From: Diphasiastrum complanatum
Taxonomy: Eukaryota; Streptophyta; Lycopodiopsida; Lycopodiales; Lycopodiaceae
Direction: 5' to 3'
DNA length: 64,000 nucleotides
Assembly (NCBI GenBank): GCA_029204225.1
Contig: CM055097.1
Span: 32,580,802-32,644,801 of the forward strand
Each line of letters begins with the position of its first letter. The stretch's first letter is position 1. The position numbers and the translations under genes are program-made. The notes under the pieces were generated by a model, which worked only from the letters and a program-made list of their open reading frames with translations, did no database searches and was not told the DNA's origin. Of the stretch, positions 21,960-34,044 are shown one piece after another.

Positions 21960-22999
21960 AGGGGCTATATCTAGTGTATCACTAGTAGCGGCAATAGGAG
22001 GTTGTCGACAATCTCGAGCATAATTGCTGATCGCATATCTCAACAAACTTGGTCTGAGAATAACAACAGAGATAGGCAAGAAGAGGTGCAGGAGTGTAAG
22101 GAAGAATAGAGAGTATACTAATAAAAAGAGTAGAACTAGGAAGAGAAGTAGCAACAAAAGAAATTGAACAACTTGGCTGAGAAAAAATAACACGAGGAGG
22201 ACAAGAAACAAAAAAAGGAAACTCAGGACAGTTAGCTATAGAGTAGCAACAAGAGACATGCATCAACCAAAGAGGTTCATCAGAAGGAAGCAACATCATA
22301 CTTAAGGGCACCATGGAGACTATTACTGTAGCGAAAAATTAGCTCCTCGGTGTGAAGATCAATGAACAAGTACCACAACATTGTTTAATGATCAGTGTAG
22401 GAAGTCAATCACTGTCTGGGTAATGCTCCAAAAAACATCTCGCTATCAGACCATCCATTAAGAATCTATCATAGTTGGCTGAATATCACGCCAAAAAGTA
22501 GACCATAAGTGCTTTCCACCTCGAGTAGGATCACATTGATAAACTCGCCACCAAGTAGCAACACGGCCATCCAAGTGTAGACCAGCCAACTGAATAAGCT
22601 GATAGTTAGACTTAGGAAACATAGGGAAACAAGTCTCCATTTTAGCTAACCAGTTTCTGAAATCGAATGATCTAGAATACATAGAAAGCTACACTTGTCA
22701 TACTTTATCCTTAAATTCATAAGCATATGGAGGCTCAAATTTAAAGAGAAAAACAGTAGGAGGAACTATAGCTGGTACTGGAACTGTAGGTGCATGTGAT
22801 AGTAATAACAAGGCTAACCTGATCCCAAAGAGTGGAAAACTAAGCCTTAAGCTCATCTTGAGAGGTAGAGAACTTAACCTCAAGGTGAACCTAAATGAAT
22901 TTCATAGCAAAAAACATTTGAATGTGTTTGTAAGAGCTACTGCAAAGTCTCCTGAAGAGAAGGATCACTATCATTGTTGAAGGATGAACCACAAGGCAT
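21960..22999 (-). pseudogene. Gypsy F: gag remnant
   Basis: The minus strand starts MPCGSSFNNDSDPSLQETLQ at 22999 and runs with several stops. The gag core is visible at 22458-22682: FRNWLAKMETCFPMF and ATWWRVYQCDPTRGGKHLW, which match the FxxWLxxxExxF and ATWWR gag blocks. The rest to 21960 is Ser/Leu-rich linker. RT, RNase H and integrase are absent, so this is an internally deleted element. Confidence 0.6.
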
Positions 23000-23018
23000 C
23001 TTCAAGCATTAGTGTATA

Positions 23019-23852
23019 CATAGAGTTGATACCCAAGGGAGCAAAATATTGTTGTCACCCTAATTATGCTTCCGGAAATCACATCACATAAATACGTGGA
23101 AGAGCAATAGATGCTAGTGAAAAAGGTTGTCCCTAGGTGCGAAAACAAAACTAGCATGGAGTACAACCCTTGTGGTCCATACAATGTCACATACATGTGT
23201 CACCGGTTATTTGGCTATGCCCAAAAGGGCTGGGATGCACTTATCCAGTATCCAAATATTTTATTTTATTTTCAATTTTCTAAAAAAGAAATCCATACGA
23301 TATCGCCTGGATGTGTGATAGGCTTTTTGGCTGTGGGCAGATTTTGCATTTTTTTTTTCAAATTCCGTAAGATCACTTAGGTGCACAATTGGTTATTTGG
23401 TCATGGTTGAATGGGCTACGGTGCAATTATGTGATACACAAATTGTTTTTCTTTTTTTTTGTATGATATCACGTATCTATGTGCTAGGTAAGTTTCTCAA
23501 ACACCCAAATCTAATAACAAAGTGCTTGTAGCAAATCATCAAAGGAAATTAAAGACAACAACATTGAAACCCACAAAATGAATTTGATCATTGTTTTAAA
23601 ATAGATCGAGGCTTGCGTTGAAGGGAGTGCTTGCTAAAGAATAGACCGTTCAAAAGTAACTCCAGCCATACCAAGTTATGAAAGCAATCCACATTTGATA
23701 TGCATGAGGCGTAAAGACCATAAATGAGGCAACAATACTAGTACTCCCTTACAAAGAAGACTGAAGTACATCACATATGATCAATAGCTAAAGCCCAATA
23801 AGCAATAGCAATGAGTTCTCTCACAAAGAGCTCAAGCAATACCAATTATTAG
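23019..23852 (-). repeat. Possible primer site and LTR region of gypsy F
   Basis: Minus-strand TGGGTATCAACTCTATG (23019-23035) upstream of the F gag resembles a primer site with mismatches. The following 0.8 kb would be LTR. A block near 23820-23852 (CACAAAGAGCTCAAGCAATACCAA) recurs at 21773-21796. Borders are not certain. Confidence 0.35.
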
Positions 23853-25427
23853 AGGTAAGTTGGATTGGAAAACTGCTGAGAGTGAAAGTTATTCGTCTCA
23901 GAGATTTTCTGGATATGTTACTTACTCAAGAGAAATAGAAAATATTTTGTAGCTGAGTTACAAGATCTCAGTGAGATATGTGAGTAACATATGTGGATTC
24001 TGGAGGAATCTGCCAGATAAAAATGTGTTTATGTACTGGGTCATAGTGAGATTATTCACGCACGATTAATCTTGTATGAATCTATTGTGTATTCCGGGTT
24101 ACCAGGGTTATTTGGTGCACTTAACCTAGTCGGTGAACATAAACATGTGATCAAGTATTGTTTTTACAGATACTTGCAGAGTTAACAAATCTTTGGATTG
24201 GAGATTTATGGATTAACCTATAAATGGTTTGGATGAGGATCTAAATGTGGTGTCATACTAGTATAATTGAGATCTGCACCTAGACATTTGAGATTTTTGA
24301 ATCATTGGAAATTAACTTGAGTAGTTGATTACTCCAGGATGAAGTTAATTGGTAAAACGATCAGTGTGATGAGGATTCACCGGGAACTGATGGTTTTGAA
24401 TTATATGGCTTGTAAGACGCATGATTAGTGAATCATTTGGGTTCATCAGTTAAAATTGTGAGCATTGGATATACGGTATTCTTGGGATAGAGTATTCCTT
24501 AGTTAAGGAAGGGACTCAGCTCATTAGTGATTGTATCCCAGAGAGCTCAATTGGATAACGAATCATAATGAATCCGAGAATAATAACTAAATTGATATTC
24601 AGCAGGACTTTGGATATCTAGATTTGATTCTAGATTAGTAGTCTAAAGTTTTTTTGTAGTTGAAGATGATTGTCATCTTGGTATGCATTCAGTCTTTAAT
24701 TACCAGTGGTTTCTAGACCTTGAATCTTGCACTTCAGTAAAGAATCATGTTTTGGAAGTATTCCTAAATCTAGTATTTTCTTAATAGAAAGATTTTGGAA
24801 TGACTCTTACATTTCCTGAGTTATGTCGGACATATACTCCAGTATCCTGTAATTGATTAAGTATAGTTTTGGATTCCAGAAAATTATGATTGACAAATCT
24901 CACGAATCTAAATATTTATGGTTGACGGATCATAAATAGATACTTAATTGTTGTCAGAGGATTATAAGGCATTGTAATGATTCTTAAGTGTGACGATCAA
25001 GTCTTGGTCTGCTAATTGAGTAAGAATTCAGATCAGTGTTTTTTTACTCCAGTATTATTGAGAACCTATGGATCTCACAGACATTCTCACAAGATAAGTA
25101 TGGATCTCCAGTTATCATAGGAGACAGACAAGTCTATTAAGATGAATGAATGCTATTTTCTTGCATTTGGTGCTAGAAACAGGAGCATTTAACTCAAAAG
25201 AGTATCTGGGATACTCAGAGTTGAGTTTTAATCATTCTATATCTTAATGATTCTCCCAGAGATTCTAGTTGAATGAATTATCATATCTTAGAATTAGATT
25301 CTAAGGATAGTTGTACTTGGAAGTTTTTTATAAATTGTCTGCCAGAGTTTGTGGATAATTTCATACTGTAATTATTATTTATTTTCTTTAATTTTAATCT
25401 TCTAAGTTAGAGAATATTTCACTCAGT
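23853..25427 (+). mobile_element. Older LTR element J, left part (non-coding)
   Basis: AT-rich sequence without long frames runs up to the insertion point of element C. After C is removed it joins 32648-32924 and a plus-strand LTR at 32925. I therefore read it as internal sequence of a plus-strand element. The left border is approximate and no proteins are visible. Confidence 0.4.
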
Positions 25428-25432
25428 GGTTC
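25428..25432. repeat. Target site duplication of gypsy C (left)
   Basis: GGTTC lies directly before the LTR and is repeated at 32643-32647 after the other LTR. Confidence 0.9.
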
Positions 25433-25955
25433 TATAAGGGAAGCTCCTTAGATCCTGCTTACAAATCCTAAACACAAAAGGATAACACACTGTGGAGAAA
25501 CCACCCAACCAAGTAGAAGCATCCAATCAATCTCTGGAAGCCTCACCCCCAAGCCAAGGAACAAGAAGCATGAATGTAGAGTGAGAGCCTGGCAATGAAT
25601 CAAGAACCATGATGAGGAGTAGGGCGAGTTTGGTCCTCTTATATAGAGCCTAATGCATCCTGGGCACATAGCCATGCATAGCCCTATGTTCCCTATACAT
25701 AGATTCACCTAGAATAGAGTCCTATGCATGGACCAACTATTCATAGAATTGCTATGGATAACTCTACACATGCATACACTGTCTCATTACCTTGTCTAAA
25801 CTCCACTTAGTGTGTTCTGGGCCTCACAAGGATATTAGTTACTTTCGAGTCACGTCCAGTATGACGTGGCATAACTAACAGCTTGTTTCACTGGAGTACC
25901 GTGTATCCAAGACTAAGAGTATACTGTATCCTATGTACTGGTCATGGACATAACA
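25433..25955 (-). repeat. 3' LTR of complete gypsy C (523 bp)
   Basis: It pairs with 32127-32642. Read on the minus strand it begins TGTTATGTCC and ends CCCTTATA, so the 3' terminal dinucleotide is TA rather than CA. About ten scattered substitutions and one short indel separate the two LTRs by eye, which suggests a fairly recent insertion. Confidence 0.93.
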
Positions 25956-25968
25956 TTCTTCCCTCCTT
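25956..25968 (-). other. Polypurine tract of gypsy C
   Basis: Minus-strand AAGGAGGGAAGAA sits immediately before the LTR start TGTTATG. Confidence 0.85.
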
Positions 25969-25983
25969 AAACTATTTCTATCC

Positions 25984-27075
25984 TTAGAAACTAAAATTCG
26001 GGAAATTTTTCTTTATGCTATCAACTCTCTCCCACGAATCATCATCCTCAGTACGACCCTTCCACCGAATTAAGCACTCAGAGATAGAATGATTTCTCAA
26101 TTGTTTATCTCTGGTTCTGAGCACTTTCTCAGGTTCCAAAGGTACACTAAGCGACAAATCTTCCAAATGAGATAAATCCTCATCCGATCCAACTGTATCA
26201 CCATCATGTAAACTTAGTTTCAAACGACTTACATGAAACACTGGGTGTGCAGTCGATTTTCCTTGAAGATCGAGTTCATACGCCAAAGAACCAATTTTAC
26301 GTACAATCCTGAAAGGTCCACAATAACGGGTAGACAGCTTATAATGCTTCCCTGCACGTAACGTCTTAGAATCTTTCGGAATCCTAAGATATACCCAGTC
26401 ATCAACTTTAAAATCTCTTGGAGATCTCTTAAGATCGGTATAGTGTTTAGCTCTATCCTAGGCACTACGGATACTATCCTTAGCCACTTGCAACATTGCT
26501 TGCATATCATGCAAAAAATCAGCAACCTTCTGGATCTTAACAGACTTCGTCTCAACATTTACTGGAGATCTAGGTTGAAAACCGTACATAAGCATAAAAG
26601 GACTGTAACCTGTAGCAGAATGTTTTCTACTATTATATGCAAACTCAACCAGTGGGAGATAACCTTCCCAATGAGATTGCCTGTGAGAAACATACGTCCT
26701 CAATATATCTTCCATAGTTTGATTAGTCCTTTTTGTTTGGCCATCTGATTCAGGATGATCAGAAGAACTCAAACTCAAAGAAGTTTCCAGTTTATGGAAT
26801 ACTGCTGACCAAAAGTGACCTGTGAACTTAGGATCTCTATCACTAACAATGTCACTTGGCAGACCATACAACTGAAATAATCTTTCAACAAAGATCTGGG
26901 CTAAATCAGAAGCCTTTATAGTTGACTTGACTAGTATGAATGCAGCTAACTTAGTTAACCGATCCACTACAACCCAAATAGAATCATTTTGCCATTGGGT
27001 CTTTGGAAGTCCAACTACAAAATCCATAGATATGATTTCCCATTTCTTATCTGGGATATCTAACGGATGCAACAA
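25984..27075 (-). pseudogene. Gypsy C: integrase core and chromodomain
   Basis: The first catalytic Asp occurs in IISMDFVVGLP, the second in VSDRDPKFTGHFW, and the Glu in ESDGQTKRTNQTMED. The C-terminal domain and HPVFHVSRLKLSL follow, then a chromodomain (ECLIRWKGRTEDDDSWERV). One TAG near 26458 interrupts the frame (SIRSA-stop-DR). The zinc finger upstream is mostly deleted. It is the best-preserved chromodomain integrase among the older elements of the window. Confidence 0.92.
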
Positions 27076-29138
27076 ACCGCCAGCCTTATGGCGGGATGTC
27101 CTGCACAGGGTATGTCATGACATTCAAACAAAACCTTCCGTTTGAGATCATCACCAGGTACGCAAACTTTTCCATTCCGAAATAGTAATCCATCTCGAAT
27201 GGTGAACTGTTCCACAATCTTCTTATCTTTCTTAGTTAGTTGAGTCCCCTGTGTTTCTGACTCAACACTGTCCACATTTCTTCCGGTCTGAACAATGTTC
27301 CAAATGTGACCAAAATGAGAATCTGATTCATATTTTCCTCTCAGCGAAAGATATAGATTCGTAGAAATCTGGGTGAATGACAACTCATTCAGTTCACCGA
27401 TCCGACTAAGAGCATCTGCAACTTGATTAGAGCTGCCTCTTATGTAACGGATTTCATGATCGAATTCTTGCATCAATTCAGCCCATCGAGCTTTTCTCCC
27501 CCGAAGATCATGTTGATTACAAAAATACTTAAGAGGCTGGTGATCCGTATACACTACAAACTTACTACCATACAAGTAGTGTCTCCAGGTTTTAAGTGCA
27601 TGGATTACAGCAAACAATTCCTTTTCCTGCGTAGTATAACGCAACTGAGGACCACTGAATTTTTTGCTTTCAAATGCTAGTGGCCTATCCATTTGTAATA
27701 GAACCGCTCCAATTGCAACATCACTTGCGTCCGTTCTCACGACGTAAGGTAAATCTGAATTTGCAATTTGTAACACGGGAGCTGAAACAATCATTGTTTT
27801 AAGTTTCTCAAAACACTGATTCAATTCCTCGTTCCAAACAATAGGCGGACTAGGTTGATTCCTCTTTTTCTTTTTATTAACAATTCCTTTTGTCAGATTA
27901 TTAAGCGTTGCTGCTAACTTAGCATAATCCTCAATAAATCTCTTGAAGAAAAGTGTAAAACCTAAAAAAGACTTTACCTGCCTCACAGTTTCCGGAATTG
28001 GCCACTCAATCACAATCTTGATTTTATCCTCGTCAATCTTGATCCCATTTACTGTGATCTTATGAACGAGATAAAGCAACTCTTGCTTAAAGAATTCACA
28101 CTTGGACTCTTTAGCGTAGAGTAACTCCTGACGGAGCTTCATCAAGACGATTTTTAAGTGTTCTACGTGTTCCATCAAGGATTTACTGTAAACGAGAATA
28201 TCGTCTAAGAATACTACCACAAACTTCCCCAAATATGGACGAAATAAATCGTTCATCATTTGCTGGAACGTTGCTGGAGCATTCGTTAATCCAAATGGCA
28301 ACACTAGAGATTCATAATGACCGAATCTAGAACAAAATCCTGTCTTTTGGACATCTTCTGACTTAATTCTTATTTGATGGTACCCTGTCCTGAGATCTAT
28401 CTTGGTGAAATACCGTGTTCCACCCAAGCGATCTACAAGGTCATCCATCCTGGTGGGTAATGGATATTTATTCTTTATAGTCAATTTATTAAGGCCCTTG
28501 TAATCCACACACATCCGGAAACCTCCATCTTTCTTCGCTTTGAGAAGAACAGGAGCGCCCCATGGTGATTTACTAGGTTGTACATGTCCCATCCTCAGAT
28601 AGTTTTCTATTTGATTTGGAATCTCTGTCTCCTCTTTTGGAGAAAACCTATATGGTTGTCTAGAGACAGGTTGACTTCCTGGAATCAACTCAATCCTGTG
28701 GTCTACTGATCTAGATGGTGGTAAACCATGAGGTAATTCAGATGGAAAAACATCCCTAAATTCATTTATGATCTGTTCTTTCACTGCTTGTTCATGATCT
28801 AAATTTACTGAGTTAAGAATTGCTGAGAATTCACAACCATTTAGATTCATTTTAGGAACATCCACAACTGGAATAGCATAAATTGAAAAAACTTCATACT
28901 CAGAATAATCCAATGCTTCCATTTTATTAAATATAGAAATCTGATCCAACGGACGTACAAAATTACTGCCAAATAATGTAACTACCTTATCACCCTCCTT
29001 GAAAGTGAGAACATGCTTCTCAAAAACAATTAACAGAGAAGGCGATTTACTGAATAACCATTCATAACCTAAAATTAAATCAGTAAGAGCTAGGTCTAAA
29101 ACATGAAAATTAACTAATTCTGTGTGTCCTTGCACCAA
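27060..29138 (-). pseudogene. Gypsy C: protease end, RT, RNase H, start of integrase
   Basis: A 692-codon frame: residues 1-30 are the protease C-terminal part (LALTDLILGYEWL). RT spans roughly 130-330 ([52 protein letters not shown], catalytic FLDDILVYS). RNase H is roughly 460-580 ([42 protein letters not shown]). The integrase zinc finger starts at HDIPCAGHP and is cut short. Both catalytic RT aspartates are kept. The frame does not open with a natural start; it is part of a gag-pol polyprotein broken by frameshifts. Confidence 0.94.
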
Positions 29139-29928
29139 AACTGGGAGCTTCGGGACTTTTAACGTTCCAAGTCTCCAACTCTGCTCCTGAAGCTAGATAA
29201 ACTTTGTATCTATGATTGTTGGCTTCAGTTTCCAAGCTGAGTTTCTGCACAAGACAAGAATTAATAAAATTATGAGTTGAACTACTGTCCAATAAAATAC
29301 TCACTTCTTGATCTTTAATTGTGCCAATTAAACGGAAAAGTTCATTAGGCAAGAAAGAAGTAGTACTAAAAGAACATTCACACTCACAATCAGTCCGGTT
29401 AATTTCCAAAGTCTTACCATTGCCTCCTGGGATTTCTATCATGTGAGCAGACCCTTTCTTCCTTTCTGGACAAAATTTCATCATATGTCCAAGCTTCTTA
29501 CAGACAAAACATAAGTTCTCTCTTTTAGCCTTTTTTCGGGACATAGATTTTTTGAATCTCTTTCTCTTCGGCTTCCTGGGTTTTGATGCTGCTTGATCTA
29601 ATTCGTCAAAATATTTTGCTTGGTCTGGACCGCGCTTCTTACCCTTCTTGGTTTTCAAAGTGGTTGGAATTTGCGCAAATTGCTTCCTAGATGCCACTAC
29701 TGTGGAATCATATGCTTTCGCAATCCGAAACGCATCCTCGAGGCTTTGAAGCACATTTCGCCTGCATTCGTTCTGATAGTCGGCTGGCAAACCTAGGACA
29801 AATTGCCATAATGCCAACTTCGCATCGAATGATGGAACCCTAGTCCATAGGTCCATGAATTCCTGGATATAAGAGTCTGAACTCTTTGTACCCATCTTGC
29901 AGTTCACGAACTTTAGGTAGTAGTCCAT
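29110..29928 (-). pseudogene. Gypsy C: gag C-terminus, CCHC knuckle, protease active site
   Basis: This 272-codon frame contains the late gag blocks (YYLKFVNCKMGTKSSDSYIQEFM), a Lys/Arg-rich stretch and the knuckle LCFVCKKLGHMMKFCP. It ends in the protease active-site region ILLDSSSTHNFINSCLV. The triad is D-S-S where D-S/T-G is expected, so the Gly is gone. It overlaps the pol frame near 29120 in another frame, indicating a frameshift in protease. Confidence 0.88.
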
Positions 29929-30256
29929 GTCATCAGCAACTACAAAAGCTTTCTTGAAAACTTCCGCAAATGCAATCCCAAGTAGTTGGCTTCATCGGTA
30001 AATCTCGCCACCACGATGACGCTTTTCCGCGCAAGAACAGCACGACACTTTCAATTTTCTTCTCATCAAGAACACCGTGCAGATTGAAGTAACTACTCCA
30101 CTTGGCCAGCCAATCCTCGACGACCTCAGGTTTCTTCTCCTTCTTCTCGCCCGAATAAATCTCCGATTGAAAACCGAGATTGGGTGAAGACATCAATTTG
30201 ACTTGATTCAAAAGAACCTCAATTTGCTGATCTCTCATCTGATTACGATTATTCAT
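29929..30256 (-). pseudogene. Gypsy C: gag N-terminus
   Basis: The ATG at 30256 gives MNNRNQMRDQQIEVLLNQVK, then VVEDWLAKWSSYFNLHGV and LRGKASSWWRDLP, the usual gag capsid blocks. It runs out of frame just before the second gag frame at 29928. The start is supported by the helical N-terminus and by the 1.85-kb non-coding leader upstream. Confidence 0.85.
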
Positions 30257-32109
30257 GTCATAGTGCCGTACTCAACTGCTGACAAATCACCATATAAGAT
30301 GGTGCACCTGGATTTGCAGCCTGATTTGAAGTTTCTTCGCCATCTCGATATATCTATCCTGGAATATTACTAAATTTAGTTAATATCTGATTAACTCAAA
30401 GTGAAGTACTGTTGACCAAAAAACTGACTGAAATTGATCCAGTATGGTCAAATCACTATTTTTAGTCAATTTCATAGATATTACAAGAAACTGGAAAAAA
30501 CTAAAAATTTCGAGTTTTCGCACTTTTAATTATTTTTTTTTTCTTAATTTTTCGTTTTCTAAAAAATCATAAAAAATCACAGTCAGTTATTAAGCAATTG
30601 AAATCGAAAATTCGATTCATTGTTCGATTCTTAATTTTACTTCATTAATGCCCATCAGGCATGCAAGACATGCGACACTGATTTTTTACTTTACAGAATT
30701 TTACGTAAAAATTCAGTTCTACGGAAATTGTCAGCTATAAAATCCAGTTTTGTATCTACCTGTCAGAGTACATGCGTATGACCACTCAAAACAGATCTAA
30801 CCCACTCATGCATGTCAGAATCACTCAAAGAAACCACATGCAGACATTCCATGCAAGCACAGTACTTCAAAATAGGAAATTGTCATGCATGCAATCAGAA
30901 CAATTGCGAATTTTGCCAACTTTGCTCACAAAATTGCAAAACTTCAGATGCTCATATCTTTGGCTACAGGACACCAAATTGGGTGCTGTAAAGCTCAGTA
31001 CAGAGGGAGACCCAGTGGACAAGACACTTGCCACGTCAGCCTGCCACCTAGGACTCACACGTGCGAGTTCTGAACAGCCAATTAAGCTGTAGGAGGCCGC
31101 ACTTTTTCTAGACCATATTGTCAAAAAATGTGCAAACACTCAACCAAGCTGTAAAGTGATGATCCAAACAGTCTTAAATGGTCTAAAAGAGTTCCAAAAA
31201 GCCTTCATACAGATCCTATGAAGCAGTATGGGCTGAGAAACATGATTTCTTGGTTTCTAGAAGTCAAAATTGCTACAAACTTGATGGAATTGAAACATAA
31301 GCCTCTACCCATCAATTTACAGGTCTGATAGCTTGCTGGGAACGTAAAAAGGAATACAAATCATGCTGGAAAAAATCCAGAATGATCCCCTTATGGATTT
31401 AGAGAAATCCATCCCCCAAAATTCACCAAAATTGGTCAATTTTTGACACTTTTTTGACTTCCTACAAACCCAATTGCTGGAATTCTTGGCTCTAACTTCT
31501 AGGACAGCTTCAAAAGACTATGATTCATCTTTTCCCAGCTTCAATTGATGTTTAACAACCTCCTGCCATCCAATTTCATGAAAAAACAAGCAAAAATCAT
31601 GAATTTTAGCTCTTTCTAGGTTTTTTCACCATGCACAATTGGAAACTAATGGCAAGAACGTTTTCCAAATCCACATGCAATCCAAAATACAGAGTTACAA
31701 CCAATCAATTGATCTGATCTTGCTGGATTTTGAATTCTACCCTCCATTTTGTGCCAAACACATGGAAAACAAGCCAAATTTGGCCACAAAAGAGCCTAGA
31801 ATCCAAATACATGGGAAGATCCAACATGCAAACTGAATTTCAACTATTTCAAAGTGAATTAACTTGCTGAAAATTTCAGATCCTTCACTAGTTTTGAGCT
31901 ACACATGCTAAAACTCCAACAAAGACACCAAAATTGATTTCCTAGCACAATTCACCATAAATACAATGAAATTTGAGAGAGATATGGAACATGCAAATTG
32001 AATTTGGGAAGATCCACCAACTTGCAACCTTGCTCCACTCCTTGGATGAGAATACTAGTTGAATACCACCAAGCTCTAATGAAAAGCACCACCTCTCCAA
32101 GCTTGTAAA
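30257..32109 (-). other. Long 5' leader of gypsy C
   Basis: About 1.85 kb of AT-rich non-coding sequence separates the primer site from gag. I see no conserved frame or known motif in it, so it is most simply an unusually long untranslated leader. Confidence 0.65.
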
Positions 32110-32125
32110 CCTGGCTCTGATACCA
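32110..32125 (-). other. Primer-binding site of gypsy C
   Basis: Minus-strand TGGTATCAGAGCCAGG lies one base inside the 5' LTR and is complementary to the plant initiator-Met tRNA 3' end. Confidence 0.93.
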
Positions 32126-32126
32126 C

Positions 32127-32642
32127 TATAAGAGAAGCTCCTTAGATCCTGCTTACAAATCCTAAACACAAAAGGATAACACACTGTGGAGAAACCACCC
32201 AACCAAATAGAAGCATCCAATCAATCTCTAGAAGCCTCACCCCCAAGCCAAGGAACAAGAAGCATGAATGTAGAGTGAGAGCCTGGCAATGAAACATGAT
32301 GTGGAGTAGGGCGAGTTTGGTCCTCTTATATACAGCCTAATGCATCCTGGGCACATAGCCATGCATAGCCCTATGTTCCCTATACATAGATTCACCTAGA
32401 ATAGAGTCCTATGCATGGACCAACTATTCATAGAATTGCTATTGATAACTCTACACATGCATACATTGTCTCATTACCTTGTCTAAACTCCACTTAGTGT
32501 TTTTTGGGCCTCACAAGGATATTAGTTACTTTTGGGTCATGTCCAGTATGACGTGGCATAACTAACAGCTTGTTTCACTGGAGTACCGTGTATCCAAGAC
32601 TAGGAGTATACTGTATCCTATGTACTGGTCATGGACATAACA
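32127..32642 (-). repeat. 5' LTR of complete gypsy C (516 bp)
   Basis: This is the partner of 25433-25955. It is about 7 bp shorter because of a small deletion near 32290. Ends on the minus strand are TGTTATG...TCTTATA. Confidence 0.93.
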
Positions 32643-32647
32643 GGTTC
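32643..32647. repeat. Target site duplication of gypsy C (right)
   Basis: GGTTC, identical to 25428-25432. Confidence 0.9.
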
Positions 32648-32924
32648 ATGTAAGTATTTTACATGAAAGTGATATTACTAGCTTGTGTTGAGTGTAATCT
32701 AGTTGAGAAATTTATTGCTTAGTGTACTTTTCAAACTTGAGTCGTACTCCAGAACAGAGATTAACGATTGGAAATTGGTTAATCTCTGAGTACTTGTTTG
32801 ATATGAAAGTCAAACTAAGGATAATGATTTCCTAGGTTAATATTGAAAGTTAAAGGAACTGTTCTGTAATTCTTTCCTGTTTTAAGGAGGTTTTAAGGAT
32901 AGAAGCAGTTTGAGGAGGGAAGAA
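32648..32924 (+). mobile_element. Element J, right internal part with purine tract
   Basis: This continues element J after the nested insertion. It ends with GAGGAGGGAAGAA (32912-32924), nearly the same purine tract as in element C, directly before an LTR start. Confidence 0.6.
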
Positions 32925-33403
32925 TGTTATGGCCATATTCGGTTAAGGACCTGGAATAGTCCTAATATGGTAGACCGGCCCTCCAATGTTCAAGATTATT
33001 GGTCACGCCGTGATTTAATTCCATGTCAAGGCCTGTTTGTGACTAATTACCTTGAGAGGACCCAGACACTCTAATTTAGACATATGGAGTATTGCATGTC
33101 CTTGTGACGGTTATAGGCAGGAGGACTGCATGAAGAGATGTGATCTATTTATAGTTGACCTGCATGAGGATTGCATGGTTACATGCATAGGACTCTACTC
33201 TCTATATAATGAGGTAGGGATTCTCCTGTCGACATATTGGGGTTTAGGTTACCAGTTTCTCTCTTCTCCTCTTGCTTCACATGGCATGGCTTGAGGGCTA
33301 GATCCAGGTTTGATCTAGGATTGGTTGGGCGGTTTGGCTCCATAGTCTCTCTAATTGTGTTCTTCTATCCTCATCTTAGGGGCAATCCTTGAGGGTCCTT
33401 ACA
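32925..33403 (+). repeat. LTR of element J (about 479 bp)
   Basis: It starts TGTTATGGCC after the purine tract and ends CCTTACA. Its layout resembles the LTR of element C (the GGTTGGGCGGTTTGGCTCC block and the GTGTTCTTCTATCCTCATCTTAGG block near the end), so it is a distant relative. No partner LTR was found upstream. Confidence 0.6.
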
Positions 33404-33620
33404 GTCAGTATCTCCTTGCAACACAAAGCATGGCATAAACCTATGCAGACACCATTCTACCTCATATTTCTCCACAACATGACAAGTAGGGTAGGATTTT
33501 GCATCTAGAGACGAGTCCGTAAGAATAACCTTGATCTCAGCCACCTCTTCAGAGTGAAAGGGCAGACACCGCACTGCCCAGACCCGAGCATCTTTTACAT
33601 CTGAGTATCAGAAATGCAGA
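33404..33620 (-). other. Unidentified coding-like fragment in the giant intron
   Basis: A minus-strand frame (about 70 residues, with VRCLPFHSEEVAEIKVILTD and KYEVEWCLHRFMPCFVLQGD) has balanced, protein-like composition. It starts just after a CTCAG that could be a splice acceptor. It is not needed by the dynein reading frame, which joins correctly without it, and I do not recognise the family. It could be a captured exon or an unknown transposon piece. Confidence 0.3.
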
Positions 33621-34044
33621 TAGCACCGGATATCTGTGGCTTGCACACAGCTTATCAAATGATGGAATGCCACATTACACAATTAGGACTGAAACAATTA
33701 TTGCACAGCTCTTTCCACTCCTCTGATCTGTCACATGCACTTTCCCGAGTGTGAGCATGACCACATGAGGCCCATTTGCATTGACTACACAGAGAGCATA
33801 TGCTTTATCTTAATAGGATATAGTTAGTTACTCCCATCATCAGTTGGTATTAAGAAAAATTCTTGTTCAGCATTTATTTCATGCTGCCACTAGGAAGCAC
33901 TTAGTGTTAGAAAGTTAATTCTAGAACAGAAACTTTGCACTCCAAACTCATTAAATTCTTACTTACAGGAACAAAAGCTTGTAAACGCATCTTACAATGA
34001 TTGTTGTGGCACAGAAGTGCATTGTGAATAAGTTGTTGACAAAC

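Noticed and set aside
32925-33403. LTR of element J taken as a third LTR of gypsy C
   Set aside because: It is in the opposite orientation and only loosely similar. Gypsy C is closed by its own LTR pair and GGTTC duplications.
33404-33620. Considered as a dynein exon
   Set aside because: The exons ending at 34045 and starting at 13694 already join in phase at a position conserved in the family, leaving no room for extra residues.
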